A DNA stretch of 64,000 nt from Rugamonas aquatica (GCF_009380215.1 NZ_WHUG01000021.1:18052-82051); one strand, 5' to 3'; shown: positions 52,496-62,530, numbered from the stretch's first letter. Made by a program: numbers and translations. The notes: generated from the sequence alone by a model not told the origin.

Positions 52496-53707
52496 TTATC
52501 GGCCGGTTACCGGCGCTGCTTCCATGCGTGCCTCGTTGACGCGCTCTGTCGCGGGAGGCGGGTTGACCGGCTGGTGTTCGATCCAGCGCAGCAGCTCGCG
52601 GCCGAACACGCGGGTGCGGGCGGTGTCGAGCTGGCGTTTCTTGTAGGCGTCGTGGCTGGCCGGACCGGTCAGGCTGCGCTGGTAGCTGGCCTCGTCCATC
52701 AGCTGGATTTCGTACTCGAAGAAAAAGCCCACGTCGTAATCCTGCTCCGGCCCCGCATCGAGCTGCTGCACGTGAATCATCTTGCGCACCGTGACTTGAA
52801 TGCTGTTGAAGCCGCTGCCGCTGTGCGGATTGTCGCAGCGGGTTTGCGGCTGCGCCAGCTCGGCCAGTTCGGCGTCCATGGTTTGCAGCAGCTCGGCCGG
52901 GTAGTCGTCGCTGTGCTCCAGCCGGGCGCGGTACTTGTTGAAGATCTGCTTGGCCGCCTCCAGGTCCAGCAAGGTGTTGCGGGTGCGTTCGGCGTCGACA
53001 TTGGTCACCGACAGCAGGTGGGCGCGCTGCAGCGTGCGCAGCGCCAGCAGGCATTCGAAGCGGGTGGCGAACACCAGCCGCACGCCCAGGTGGTCGAAGA
53101 TGTCGGCCGCCAGGTAGGCGGCTTTTTGCAGCAGCTTGAGCAGGATGCTGTTGCGGCCCTTGTTGTCCTTGCGGTCGTAGTGCAGCATCGGCAGGCAGAC
53201 TTCGCCGTCGGTCAGGTAGTGGCGGTCGCCGTCGTGGCGTATCACCTCGTCCAGCGTGCCGAACACTTGCGCGCGGATGGCGTGGAAGTGGCGCAGCTTG
53301 AGGTTGTTGTCGATGTAAAAAATCCCGTGCATCACCTTCAGCACCGCGCACGACCACATGCGCCGCACGTCGACGTGCTGGCCGCGCAGCGAGGCGTACA
53401 CCAGCAGCAGCAGGGGATCGTCGGGATGGGTGACGTCGCGCGGGATCAGCGCCGCCTGTGCCGGCGTCAGGAAGCTGTGGACGATGAAATCGACCGCCTC
53501 GCGGTGGGCGCGCCGTATCAGCGCCGGCGCGGCCGGCTGGTCGAGGTCGAAACCGTACTCGCGCACGAACTGGCGGGCGTCGTGCAGGTTGCGCAACGCC
53601 AGCGCGCCCAAGTCGATTGCCGACACGCCATTGGCAATCGCGTTGAGATAACTCCAGTTGAGCGAGAACTTGCCCCCGCTCTTGAGCGAGGCTTTGAGTT
53701 CGGACAT
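52496..53707 (-). CDS. Uncharacterised cytoplasmic protein (possibly TIGR04552-like)
   Basis: 403 residues from the ATG at 53707 (MSELKASLKS), where family-like sequence begins; the frame is open 40 codons further upstream. It has no signal peptide. Conserved-looking blocks include 'VRRMWSCAVLKVMHGIFYID', 'DNKGRNSILLKLLQKAAYL', 'DHLGVRLVF' and 'GFNSIQVTVRKMI'. The middle part resembles (p)ppGpp synthetase/RelA_SpoT-like folds only weakly ('DHLGVRLVF' with 'R...N....VR'). I recall a TIGR04552 family with such features but cannot confirm it. Its neighbour downstream is an exported unknown protein. Confidence 0.55.
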   Translation of the reverse strand: MSELKASLKSGGKFSLNWSYLNAIANGVSAIDLGALALRNLHDARQFVREYGFDLDQPAAPALIRRAHREAVDFIVHSFLTPAQAALIPRDVTHPDDPLLLLVYASLRGQHVDVRRMWSCAVLKVMHGIFYIDNNLKLRHFHAIRAQVFGTLDEVIRHDGDRHYLTDGEVCLPMLHYDRKDNKGRNSILLKLLQKAAYLAADIFDHLGVRLVFATRFECLLALRTLQRAHLLSVTNVDAERTRNTLLDLEAAKQIFNKYRARLEHSDDYPAELLQTMDAELAELAQPQTRCDNPHSGSGFNSIQVTVRKMIHVQQLDAGPEQDYDVGFFFEYEIQLMDEASYQRSLTGPASHDAYKKRQLDTARTRVFGRELLRWIEHQPVNPPPATERVNEARMEAAPVTGR

Positions 53708-53865
53708 GGCATCAGGCCGAGGCTGCGATGATTCAGTATCGCAGCCAGTTGCGGCAGCGTCAATGCTGCACCGCCGCAGCTGCGGCGCTCTGCTTTCAGT
53801 CCAGCTACGCGAACTCAAGTTTGTCATTACAATAAGATGATCTTATTTGAATCGAAGGAGTCCGC

Positions 53866-55266
53866 ATGTCCTTTCTGATCGTCCTGGCTGCGCTGGTGTT
53901 CCTGATGCTGGCCGCGTATCGCGGCTACAGCGTAATCCTGTTCGCGCCGGTGGCGGCGCTGGGGGCGGTGCTGCTGACCGACCCGGGCGCGGTGGCGCCG
54001 GTGTTCAGCGGCATCTTCATGGAGAAGATGGTCGGCTTCGTCAAGCTGTACTTCCCGGTGTTCCTGCTCGGCGCCGTGTTCGGCAAGCTGATCGAGTTGT
54101 CCGGCTTTTCCGAAGCCATCGTGGTGGCGGCGATCAAGTACATCGGCCGCTCGCGCGCCAACGCCGTCATCGTCGCCGTGTGCGCCTTGCTGACCTACGG
54201 CGGCGTGTCGCTGTTCGTGGTGGTGTTCGCGGTCTACCCGTTCGCCGCTGAACTCTACCGCCAGAGCAATATCCCCAAGCGCCTGATGCCGGGCGCGATC
54301 GCGCTGGGGGCGTTCTCGTTCACCATGGATTCGCTGCCCGGCACGCCGCAAATCCAGAACATCATTCCCACCACCTTCTTCAAGACCACCGGCTGGGCCG
54401 CGCCGTGGCTGGGCGTGATCGGCTCGCTGTTCATCATCGTGGTCGGCCTCAGCTTCCTCGAATGGCGGCGCCGCTCGGCGATGGCCGCCGGCGAAGGCTA
54501 CGGCGCCACCAGCGCCAAGGACGCCGCCCACGCCGCCAGCACCGGCCTGCCGCATCCGCTGCTGTCGGTGGCGCCGCTGATGCTGGTGGGCGTGGCCAAC
54601 TTCGTGCTGACCAAGCAGATCCCCGGCTGGTACGGCGAGACCTACGCGCTGACCACGGAAGCCTTGCCCGGCCTGCACGCGGCGGTGACGGTGCCGGTCA
54701 AGACCGTCATCGGCATCTGGGCGGTGGAGGGCGCGCTGTTGCTGGGCATACTGCTGGTGGTGGCGACCGCCTTCGGCCGCATCCGCACCAGCTTCGCCGA
54801 CGGCACCAAGGCGGCGGTCGGCGGCGCGCTGCTGGCGGCGATGAACACCGCGTCGGAATATGGCTTCGGCGGCGTGATCGCTTCGCTGCCGGGCTTCCTG
54901 GTGGTCAGCGACGCCTTGCGCAGCGTGCCCAATCCGTTGGTCAACGCGGCGGTGTCGGTCAGCTCGCTGGCCGGCATCACCGGCTCGGCCTCGGGCGGCA
55001 TGAGCATCGCGCTGGCGGCGATGGCCGACACCTTCATCAAGGGCGCGCAGGCGGCCAATATTCCGCTGGAGGTGCTGCACCGCGTGGTGGCGATGGCCAG
55101 CGGCGGCATGGACACGCTGCCGCACAACGGCGCCGTCATCACGCTGCTGGCCGTCACCGGCCTGACGCACCGCGAGTCGTACAAGGAGATTTTCGCCATC
55201 ACGCTGATCAAGACGACGGCGGTGTTCTTCGTCATCGCGGTCTACTACCTGACCGGGCTGGTCTGA
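53866..55266 (+). CDS. GntP family permease
   Basis: 466 residues with about 12-13 membrane segments throughout. 'LTYGGVSLFVVVFAVYP', 'FTMDSLPGTPQIQN' and 'SGGMDTLPHNGAVITLL' are typical of the GntP/CitMHS-related gluconate:proton symporters and of the hydroxybutyrate permease branch. AAGGAG lies eight bases before the ATG. It is convergent with the M50 peptidase gene. No gluconate kinase or hydroxybutyrate dehydrogenase is next to it, so the substrate is open. Confidence 0.88.
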   Translation: MSFLIVLAALVFLMLAAYRGYSVILFAPVAALGAVLLTDPGAVAPVFSGIFMEKMVGFVKLYFPVFLLGAVFGKLIELSGFSEAIVVAAIKYIGRSRANAVIVAVCALLTYGGVSLFVVVFAVYPFAAELYRQSNIPKRLMPGAIALGAFSFTMDSLPGTPQIQNIIPTTFFKTTGWAAPWLGVIGSLFIIVVGLSFLEWRRRSAMAAGEGYGATSAKDAAHAASTGLPHPLLSVAPLMLVGVANFVLTKQIPGWYGETYALTTEALPGLHAAVTVPVKTVIGIWAVEGALLLGILLVVATAFGRIRTSFADGTKAAVGGALLAAMNTASEYGFGGVIASLPGFLVVSDALRSVPNPLVNAAVSVSSLAGITGSASGGMSIALAAMADTFIKGAQAANIPLEVLHRVVAMASGGMDTLPHNGAVITLLAVTGLTHRESYKEIFAITLIKTTAVFFVIAVYYLTGLV

Positions 55267-55279
55267 TGGCGCAGCGCTG

Positions 55280-55993
55280 CTAGCCGCCGGTGCCGTCCAG
55301 CATGCCGTGCACGCTGTAGCTCATCATGGCGAGGAAGGCCACCAGTCCTAGGTAGAGCACGCCGTAGTTGATGCGGGTGTCGCGCGCCACCTCGTAGTAC
55401 TGCTCGGGCTTGTCGGGATCGCCCCAGATCGCCGCCTTGATCTGCGGGTAGGCCAGCACGGCCACCAGGATCAGCATCGGGCTGGGGCTGTAGAAGAACA
55501 GCGCCGCCAGCAGCGGCACGCCGGCCAGCCACACCTTGGGCGAGATGATGGCCGTGATGCGGCCGCCGTCCAGCGGCGAGATCGGGATCAGGTTGAACAG
55601 GTTGAGCATGCAGCCCGAGTACGCCAGGGCCAGCAGCAGGCGGCTGTCGGTCTCGCGCGCGAGGAAGTAGCAGGCCAGCGCGGCGGCGGTGCCGGCCAGC
55701 GGCCCGGCGAAGCCGATGTAGGCCTCGGTCTCGACATCGTGCGGCACTTCCTTCAAGGCGATCCAGGCGCCGACGAAGGGAATGAAGGTGGGCGCGCCGA
55801 CGTTGAGGCCGCGCTGCCGCGCCGCCACGTAGTGCCCCATCTCGTGGACGAAAATCAGCAGCACGAAGCCGACCGCGTAGCGCCATCCGAACACCCAGCT
55901 GTACACCACCATCGAGATCAGCATGGTGCCGCAGGTGGTCAGCAGCTTGCCCATCTTGCCGGCGGCCAGCAGCCACAGGATCAGCTTGCCCAT
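55280..55993 (-). CDS. Site-2 protease family membrane metalloprotease (M50)
   Basis: 237 residues with about five membrane helices. The zinc motif HEMGH (H50, E51, H54) and the second ligand motif 'LIPISPLDGGR' (NPDG-like) are both present, so it is likely active in intramembrane proteolysis. It follows the DUF2167 gene by four bases on the same strand, an obvious operon. Confidence 0.9.
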   Translation of the reverse strand: MGKLILWLLAAGKMGKLLTTCGTMLISMVVYSWVFGWRYAVGFVLLIFVHEMGHYVAARQRGLNVGAPTFIPFVGAWIALKEVPHDVETEAYIGFAGPLAGTAAALACYFLARETDSRLLLALAYSGCMLNLFNLIPISPLDGGRITAIISPKVWLAGVPLLAALFFYSPSPMLILVAVLAYPQIKAAIWGDPDKPEQYYEVARDTRINYGVLYLGLVAFLAMMSYSVHGMLDGTGG

Positions 55994-55997
55994 CGCC

Positions 55998-56963
55998 TCA
56001 ATCCCGCTTGCTCAGGTCGACGCCCGGCGCTTCGCTGGCGGCCGGCTCTGCGGCGGCTTGCTCGACTGCGGCCGCTTCCGCTTTCTTGCGGCCGAAGGCC
56101 TTGTACAGCCAGCTGCCGGCGGCGGCGATGCCGATCAGGATGATCTTCTTGAACGCCAGCAGCAGCGCGAAGATCTTGCCGAAGAAGCCCAGCTTGGCCG
56201 CGATGCCGCCGGCCACCAGCGCCGCCAGGCCGTATTCGGCGACCTTGTCGGTCTTGCTGTCGAAGTCGCCGTAGCGGTTGCCCGGCGTGAAGTCGGTGAA
56301 GGCGGTGACGTTCTTCATCTCGCTCTTGACCTGGGCGATCTGCTCCATGCCGGCCACGGCGTTGAGCACCAGCACGCCCTCGCGGCCCAATACGCGGATG
56401 TTGTAGTTCAGACCGTTCTCCTTGCTGCCCTCGGTGTGCAACTCCTTGGCCCAGTACAGCTTGTGCTGCGCCTTGTTGTAGCTGGGCGGCTCGGCCCAGC
56501 CGATCAGCGTCATCGCCGCATAGCCCTGTTCCTTGCGCGCGGTGTTGTGGTCGGCGATGGCTTCCTTCATCTGCGTCAGCAGCTCGGCGTAGTTGATGCT
56601 GTCGGCGTCGTCGTCCTTGACGTGGCCATCCTTGTCGTAGGTGACGATCACGCCCCAGCCGGCCGCGCTCAGCGGGTTGACGTCGGCCGGCAAGATCATG
56701 CCCAGCGTCTGCGCGCCCGGCGGATTGCCCCAGCCGTCGACCAGCACCTTGCCGGCGTCTTCCGGCGACAGGTAGCGGAAGCTGGGCGGCAGGTCCAGCG
56801 TGGCGATGTTGCCGGGCAGGGTGATCTTTCCGGTCTGGAAATGCAGCCCGGCCAGGAATTGCTGCTCCGTCATGGGCGGCGCCGGGGCCGGGGCCGGCTC
56901 GGGCGCGGCCAGCAACGGCGCGCTCAGGGTCAGGCTCAACAGGGTGGCGAGGATCAGGCGCAT
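55998..56963 (-). CDS. DUF2167 domain membrane protein
   Basis: 321 residues from the ATG at 56963, chosen for the AAGGAG six bases upstream. A signal peptide (about 1-20, ending LLAA), a Pro/Ala linker and the DUF2167 domain (about 35-290, 'GWGNPPGAQTLGMILP' and 'WAEPPSYNKAQHKLYWA') lead to two closely spaced membrane helices near residues 240-285. The Ala/Glu-rich tail follows. DUF2167 proteins have no established function. It is in an operon with the M50 protease, which may be a functional partner. Confidence 0.87.
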   Translation of the reverse strand: MRLILATLLSLTLSAPLLAAPEPAPAPAPPMTEQQFLAGLHFQTGKITLPGNIATLDLPPSFRYLSPEDAGKVLVDGWGNPPGAQTLGMILPADVNPLSAAGWGVIVTYDKDGHVKDDDADSINYAELLTQMKEAIADHNTARKEQGYAAMTLIGWAEPPSYNKAQHKLYWAKELHTEGSKENGLNYNIRVLGREGVLVLNAVAGMEQIAQVKSEMKNVTAFTDFTPGNRYGDFDSKTDKVAEYGLAALVAGGIAAKLGFFGKIFALLLAFKKIILIGIAAAGSWLYKAFGRKKAEAAAVEQAAAEPAASEAPGVDLSKRD

Positions 56964-57155
56964 CGTTACTCCTTGTAAGAAAACCATATCTTACAGGAAA
57001 CTATTGCGTATTTGGTAATTACTTCCAGTGGCGGCCAGTGTGGAAAAAAGGGTACAGAAGGGCAGGCTCTGCGCACGACCGTGCGATTGCTGCCGAGTTG
57101 ATTTCATGTCAGTATTGCCGCGCAGTCCAATCAAAAAATAATTACGGAGACAGAT

Positions 57156-58814
57156 TTGAAAAACACCATGCTCATTTGTGCTCTGGCCGCCGCCGCTACC
57201 GCTCAGGCAGCCACCGGGCCGGAGTTCGATGCCAAGCATTTGTCGCAAGACGTCAAAGTGCTGGCGTCGGATGAATACGAAGGCCGCGGACCGAACACGG
57301 CCGGCGAAACCAAGACCGTCAACTACCTGATCGAACAATTCAAGGCCGCCGGCCTGCAGCCCGGCGGCGACCTGCTCAAGGGCCAGAAGACCCAGCGCAG
57401 CTGGACCCAGGATGTGCCGCTGGGCCGCTTTGAAATCAAGGGCCCGGTCAAGCTGGTCGTCAGCGACGGCAAGGCCAGCCAGGAACTCAAGCAGGGCGAG
57501 GACATGGCCGTGCGCGCCGCCATGAACGGCAGCAAGCAGGTCGACTTCCGCAACGCGCCGCTGGTGTTCGTCGGCTACGGCGTCAACGCGCCGGAGCGCA
57601 AGTGGGACGACTTCAAGGGCTTCGACCTGCGCGGCAAGCTGGCCGTGGTGCTGATCAACGATCCCGACTTCGAGAGCGGCGTCGGCGACTTCGGCGGCAA
57701 GGCCATGACCTACTACGGCCGCTGGACCTACAAGTACGAAGAGATGGCCCGCCGCGGCGCGCTGGGCACCATCATCGTGCACGAGACCGCGCCGGCTTCC
57801 TACGGCTGGGCCACGGTGAAGAATTCCAACACCAACGTCATGTACGACATCGTCCGCAAGCAGCCGGGCATGGCGCACGCGCCTATGGAGGCATGGATAC
57901 AGCGCGACCTCGCGGCCGACCTGTTCAAGCGCGGCGGCCAGGATTTCGAGGCGCTCAAGAAGCTGGCGCAAACCCGCAACTTCAAGCCGGTGCAGCTGAA
58001 GGGCGTGACGCTGACGGCCAGCTACGCGGTCGACGCGCAAACCATCGTGTCGAAGAACGTGGCCGGCCGCGTGATCGGCAGCACCCATCCCGAGCAGACC
58101 GTGATGTACAGCGCGCACTGGGACCACCTGGGCGTGGGCCTGCCCGACGCCAGGGGCGACAAGATCTACAACGGCGCGGTCGACAACGCCACCGGCATCG
58201 CCGCGCTGCTGGAGCTGGCGCGCGCCTACGGCAAGGCGCCGGCGCCGCAGCGCAGCGTGCTGTTCCTGGCGGTGACGGCGGAAGAGAAGGGCTTGCTCGG
58301 CTCCGAATACTACGCCGCCTATCCGCTGTATCCGCTGGCGGAGACGGCCGGCATGATCAACATGGATGCGCTCAGCCCCTACGGCCCGGCGCGCAACTTC
58401 ACCATTTCCGGCAGCGCCAAGCTGGACTTGCTGGACCAGCTGATCGCCAAGGCCAAGCAGATGGACATGGCCTACGCGCCCGATCCGAAACCGGAAGCGG
58501 GCCACTTCTTCCGCTCCGACCACTTCCCGCTGGCCAAGCGCGGCGTGCCGGCGATTTCCTACGGTTCCGGCGACGACTGGATCGACGGCGGCACGGCGGC
58601 CGGCCACAAGGCGGAAGAGGACTACACCAGCAACAACTACCACCAGCCGTCGGACGAATGGAGCGCCGCCTGGCCGTTCACCGGCATGGCGCGCGACCTC
58701 GGCCTGCTGTACGGCCTGGGCCGCGATCTGGCCGACTCCGCCGCCTGGCCGAACTGGGCGCAGGACGCCGAATTCCGCGCCATCCGCGACGCCAGCTCGG
58801 CGAAACGCAAATAG
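57156..58814 (+). CDS. Exported M28 family zinc peptidase with PA-like insert
   Basis: 552 residues from a TTG start at 57156, supported by GGAG at 57146; an ATG four codons later is the alternative. A signal peptide (about 1-18) is followed by the catalytic domain, split by a protease-associated (PA) domain (about 110-260). Zinc ligands: H in SAHWDH, D in 'GAVDNATG', the catalytic E pair in 'AEEKGLLG', D in 'INMDAL' and H in 'NNYHQPSDE'. It is an aminopeptidase-type enzyme. A terminator separates it from the M16 gene. Confidence 0.94.
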   Translation: MKNTMLICALAAAATAQAATGPEFDAKHLSQDVKVLASDEYEGRGPNTAGETKTVNYLIEQFKAAGLQPGGDLLKGQKTQRSWTQDVPLGRFEIKGPVKLVVSDGKASQELKQGEDMAVRAAMNGSKQVDFRNAPLVFVGYGVNAPERKWDDFKGFDLRGKLAVVLINDPDFESGVGDFGGKAMTYYGRWTYKYEEMARRGALGTIIVHETAPASYGWATVKNSNTNVMYDIVRKQPGMAHAPMEAWIQRDLAADLFKRGGQDFEALKKLAQTRNFKPVQLKGVTLTASYAVDAQTIVSKNVAGRVIGSTHPEQTVMYSAHWDHLGVGLPDARGDKIYNGAVDNATGIAALLELARAYGKAPAPQRSVLFLAVTAEEKGLLGSEYYAAYPLYPLAETAGMINMDALSPYGPARNFTISGSAKLDLLDQLIAKAKQMDMAYAPDPKPEAGHFFRSDHFPLAKRGVPAISYGSGDDWIDGGTAAGHKAEEDYTSNNYHQPSDEWSAAWPFTGMARDLGLLYGLGRDLADSAAWPNWAQDAEFRAIRDASSAKRK

Positions 58815-58847
58815 TCGCCAATTTAACTAAAAAGCAATAGAATGCTT

Positions 58848-58882
58848 GCGCACCCGCTGTTATGCCGGTGCGCTTTTTTTTT
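58848..58882 (+). terminator. Rho-independent terminator between M28 and M16 genes
   Basis: Stem GCGCACC/GGTGCGC with a 12-base loop, followed by nine T. It ends 30 bases before the next ATG. Confidence 0.85.
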
Positions 58883-58912
58883 GCAGCTGCATTCCTCTCA
58901 CGGAGATTTCGC

Positions 58913-61696
58913 ATGACCCTGTCACTACGCCGCACCATCCTGGCCGCCTCGATCGCCCTGCTGTCGACCGGCGGCGCGCTGCACGCCGCCGAGCCGGCCA
59001 AGGCCGCCAAAGCCGCCAACGCCGAGATCGGCATCCCCGATATCGCCTACACCAAGTTCGTGCTGAAGAACGGCCTCACCGTGCTGGTCCATGAAGACCA
59101 CAAGTCGCCGGTGGTGGCGGTCAACACCTGGTACCACGTCGGTTCGAAGAACGAGAAGGCCGGCAAGACCGGCTTCGCCCACCTGTTCGAACACCTGATG
59201 TTCAGCGGCAGCGACCACTTCAACCAGGGCACTTTCATCAACGCCATGGAGCGCATCGGTGCGACCAACCTGAACGGCACCACCAACACCGACCGCACCA
59301 ATTATTTCGAGAACGTGCCGACCTCGATGCTGGACTACACGCTGTTCGCCGAGAGCGACCGCATGGGCCATCTGCTCGGCGTGCTGGACCAGAAGAAGCT
59401 GGACTTGCAGCGCGGCGTGGTGCAGAACGAAAAGCGCCAGGGCGAGAACCAGCCCTACGGCGTGGCGTATCAGCTGCTGACGGAAAACACCTGGCCGGCC
59501 GGCCACCCGTATTCGTGGACCGTGATCGGCTCGATGAAGGACCTGGACGCGGCCTCGATGACGGACGTGCAGGAATGGTTCAAGACCAACTACGGCCCGA
59601 ACAATGTGACCTTGGTGCTGGCCGGCGACATCACGCCGGAACAGGCACGCGAGAAGGTCGAGAAATACTACGGCGAGATCCCGGCCGGCCCGCCGCTGGC
59701 CAAGCATGAGGCGTGGATCGCCAAGCGCAGCGGCACCCACCGCGGCACCGTGCAGGACCGCGTGCCGCAGGCGCGCATCTACCGCGTGTGGAACGTGCCG
59801 GGCGCGCACACCGCGACCGAGCCGCTGCTGGACCTGGCCGCGCACGTGCTGGGCGGCGGCAAGACCTCGCGCTTCTACAAGCGCCTGGTGTACAAGGACC
59901 AGCTGGCCACCAACGCCAGCGCCAGCAACGACTCGTCGGAAATCGCCGGCCAGTTCGAGCTGACCTTGACCGCCCGTCCCGGCGCCGACACCCGCAAGCT
60001 GGAGCAGGCCGCCGACGAAGAGCTGCGCGCGCTGATGAAGTCCGGCCCGACCGCGGCCGAGCTGGAGAGCGCCAAGACCGCGATCCTGGCGCGCTACACC
60101 CGCATCGTCGAGCGCGTGGGCGGCTTCGGCGGCAAGAGCGACCTGCTGGCCGCGTGCACCACCTACACCGGCAACCCGGACTGCTACAAGGATTACCTGA
60201 AGGCGATCAAGGCCGCCACCCCGGCCGCCATCAAGCAGGCGATGAACGAGTGGCTGGCCGATGGCGACTACGTGCTGGACGTGCAGCCTTTCCCGACCAA
60301 TCTGTCCGCCGGCGCCAAGCTGGACCGCAGCGCGCCGCCGGCGCTGGGCCAGCCTGAATCGCTGAAGCTGCCGGCCATGCAGAGCGCCACCCTGTCGAAC
60401 GGCCTGAAGGTGGTGCTGGCCGAACGCCATAGCGCGCCGGTGGTCAATCTGTCGATGATGGTCGATGCCGGCTATGCGTCCGATTCGCAGGACTTGCCTG
60501 GCCTGGCCAGCCTGTCGCTGCGCATGCTGGAAGAGGGCAGCACCGGCCGCAGCGCGCTGAAGATCAGCGAAGAGTTCGAAGCGCTGGGCGCCGAGTACTC
60601 GGCCAGCAGCAACCTGGACGGCGCCTTTGTCCAGCTCAACGCGCTCAAGCCGACGCTGCCGAAAGCGCTGGATATCTACGCCGACGTGCTGCTGCATCCA
60701 GCCTACGCGCAGAACGAACTGGAGCGTCTGAAGAAGGACCGGCTGGCGGCCATCGCCCGCGAGAAAAGCAATCCGCAGCTGATGGCCTTGCGCGTGATGC
60801 CGGGCCTGATCTACGGCCAGGGCCATGCCTACAGCCTGCCGCTGACCGGCACCGGCACCGAGGCCGCCGTGGCGCGCATCAGCCGCGACGACCTGGTCAA
60901 ATACCACGCGACCTGGTTCAAGCCGAACAACGCCACGCTGCTGGTGGTGGGCGACACCACGCTGGCGGAAATCACGCCGCTGCTGGAAAAAACCTTCGGC
61001 GGCTGGAAGGCCGGCGCGGTGCCGCAAAAGAATGTGGCCCAGGTCGCGCCGCCGGAAAAACCGGTGGTCTACCTGATGGACAAGCCGGGCGCGCTGCAAA
61101 GCGTGATCTATGGCGTGCAACTGGCGCCGCCGCGCAACGCGCCGGACGCGGTGCAGTTGCAAGTGGTCAACAACATCTTCGGCGGCACGTTCAGCTCGCG
61201 CATCAATATGAACCTGCGCGAAGACAAGCACTGGTCGTATGGCGTGAACGCCAGCCTGCCGCCGGCCGTGGGCCAGCGCCTGTACCTGAGCACCTCGCCG
61301 GTGCAGACCGACAAGACCGGCGCGGCCCTGCAGGAACTGGTGCAGGAATACGCCAACATCGCCGGCGCCAAGCCGATCACCGCGGCCGAGCTGAGCAGCG
61401 CGCAGGAAAACGAAACGCTGCGCCTGCCGGGCTCGTTCGAGACGTCGGGCCAACTGGCCGGCGCCTACAGCACCATCCTGCAGTACAAGCTGCCGGCCGA
61501 CTACTACAACAGCTTCACCGGCAAGGTGCTGGCGATGACGCCGGAGCAAGCCAACGCGCTGGCGGCGCGCACCATCGCGCCGGGCAAGCTGACCTGGCTG
61601 GTGGTGGGCGACCTGAGCAAGGTGGAGGCCGGCGTGCGCGCGCTGAACCTGGGCGAAGTGCGCAAGCTCGACGCCGACGGCAAGCCGGTGCAATAA
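58913..61696 (+). CDS. Exported M16 family zinc peptidase (two-domain pitrilysin type)
   Basis: 927 residues from the ATG at 58913, with CGGAGA upstream. Signal peptide about 1-26 (ending LHA). The N-terminal half has the inverted zinc motif HLFEH (H90, E93, H94) and the downstream Glu in 'VVQNEKRQGEN'. The C-terminal half repeats the fold without the zinc motif, as is usual. It degrades peptides in the periplasm. It ends in a strong terminator. Confidence 0.95.
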   Translation: MTLSLRRTILAASIALLSTGGALHAAEPAKAAKAANAEIGIPDIAYTKFVLKNGLTVLVHEDHKSPVVAVNTWYHVGSKNEKAGKTGFAHLFEHLMFSGSDHFNQGTFINAMERIGATNLNGTTNTDRTNYFENVPTSMLDYTLFAESDRMGHLLGVLDQKKLDLQRGVVQNEKRQGENQPYGVAYQLLTENTWPAGHPYSWTVIGSMKDLDAASMTDVQEWFKTNYGPNNVTLVLAGDITPEQAREKVEKYYGEIPAGPPLAKHEAWIAKRSGTHRGTVQDRVPQARIYRVWNVPGAHTATEPLLDLAAHVLGGGKTSRFYKRLVYKDQLATNASASNDSSEIAGQFELTLTARPGADTRKLEQAADEELRALMKSGPTAAELESAKTAILARYTRIVERVGGFGGKSDLLAACTTYTGNPDCYKDYLKAIKAATPAAIKQAMNEWLADGDYVLDVQPFPTNLSAGAKLDRSAPPALGQPESLKLPAMQSATLSNGLKVVLAERHSAPVVNLSMMVDAGYASDSQDLPGLASLSLRMLEEGSTGRSALKISEEFEALGAEYSASSNLDGAFVQLNALKPTLPKALDIYADVLLHPAYAQNELERLKKDRLAAIAREKSNPQLMALRVMPGLIYGQGHAYSLPLTGTGTEAAVARISRDDLVKYHATWFKPNNATLLVVGDTTLAEITPLLEKTFGGWKAGAVPQKNVAQVAPPEKPVVYLMDKPGALQSVIYGVQLAPPRNAPDAVQLQVVNNIFGGTFSSRINMNLREDKHWSYGVNASLPPAVGQRLYLSTSPVQTDKTGAALQELVQEYANIAGAKPITAAELSSAQENETLRLPGSFETSGQLAGAYSTILQYKLPADYYNSFTGKVLAMTPEQANALAARTIAPGKLTWLVVGDLSKVEAGVRALNLGEVRKLDADGKPVQ

Positions 61697-61712
61697 GCCT
61701 GCCGGCAGCCTG

Positions 61713-61740
61713 AAATCCCCGCGGCGGCGGGGATTTTTTT
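61713..61740 (+). terminator. Rho-independent terminator of the M16 gene
   Basis: AAATCCCCGC-GGCG-GCGGGGATTTTTTT. Confidence 0.9.
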
Positions 61741-61885
61741 GCCCGCTTACTTCGTCAGAAATATTGCTCAAAAAGAATTTGTGTTGTATTTAGATAATTT
61801 ATGTGTACATAAGACATGAAATATGTTTTACTGACATCACTTTGCCGGACGTCCGGCGTGTCCCAACCTGTCAGGAGTACATGAA

Positions 61886-62512
61886 ATGAACAAAAAAATC
61901 CTCGCCGCAGTTGCAGCAGCCATGGCCGCCTTGAGTCTGGCCGGTACCGCGCAGGCGGCCAACCTGGTGGTCAACGGCAGCTTCGAAGACCCCAGCTTCA
62001 CCCTGTCTGCCGGCAGCTATTGCTATCTGAACGGCCCGTACGAATGCGGCGCCGTCACCGGCTGGACCGGCGCCTTCCCGCTGATGTCGTCGTCCAGCGG
62101 CCCTTGGGGCAATCCGAACACGCCGGCCGGCGATTTCCTGGTCGGCATCCAGGGCACCAGCCACATCGAGCAGTCGCTGACGCTGGCGGCCGGCACCTAC
62201 ACGCTGTCGTGGATCGACGCCGGCCGCGGCAACTACGGCGGCCCGACCGAGACCTACCAGGTATCCGTGGGCGGCAACGTGCTGTCGACCGAAGCGGTCA
62301 ACTACGGCGCGGCGTGGACCGCCAAGTCGCTGACCTTCACCACCGCCGGCAACACCGTGCTCAGCTTTGCCGGCCAGACCAACTACGACGCCACCGCCTT
62401 CATCGACAATGTCTCGGTCACCGCCGCCGTGCCGGAACCGGGCACCTACGCGATGCTGGTCGCCGGCCTCGGCCTGCTGGGCGTGGTGGCCCGCCGCAAG
62501 CGCGCCCGCTAA
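61886..62512 (+). CDS. PEP-CTERM sorting-domain protein
   Basis: 208 residues. Signal peptide about 1-24 (ending AQA), an Ig/jelly-roll-like body starting 'NLVVNGSFEDP', and the C-terminal signal VPEPGTYAM, hydrophobic helix and RRKRAR. The NGSFE opening is common in PEP-CTERM proteins with a choice-of-anchor or CBM-like fold. It is preceded by an AT-rich spacer of about 145 bases with likely promoter elements, and CAGGAG lies about ten bases upstream of the ATG. Confidence 0.92.
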   Translation: MNKKILAAVAAAMAALSLAGTAQAANLVVNGSFEDPSFTLSAGSYCYLNGPYECGAVTGWTGAFPLMSSSSGPWGNPNTPAGDFLVGIQGTSHIEQSLTLAAGTYTLSWIDAGRGNYGGPTETYQVSVGGNVLSTEAVNYGAAWTAKSLTFTTAGNTVLSFAGQTNYDATAFIDNVSVTAAVPEPGTYAMLVAGLGLLGVVARRKRAR

Positions 62513-62530
62513 GCCGGACCGCTGCACAGC

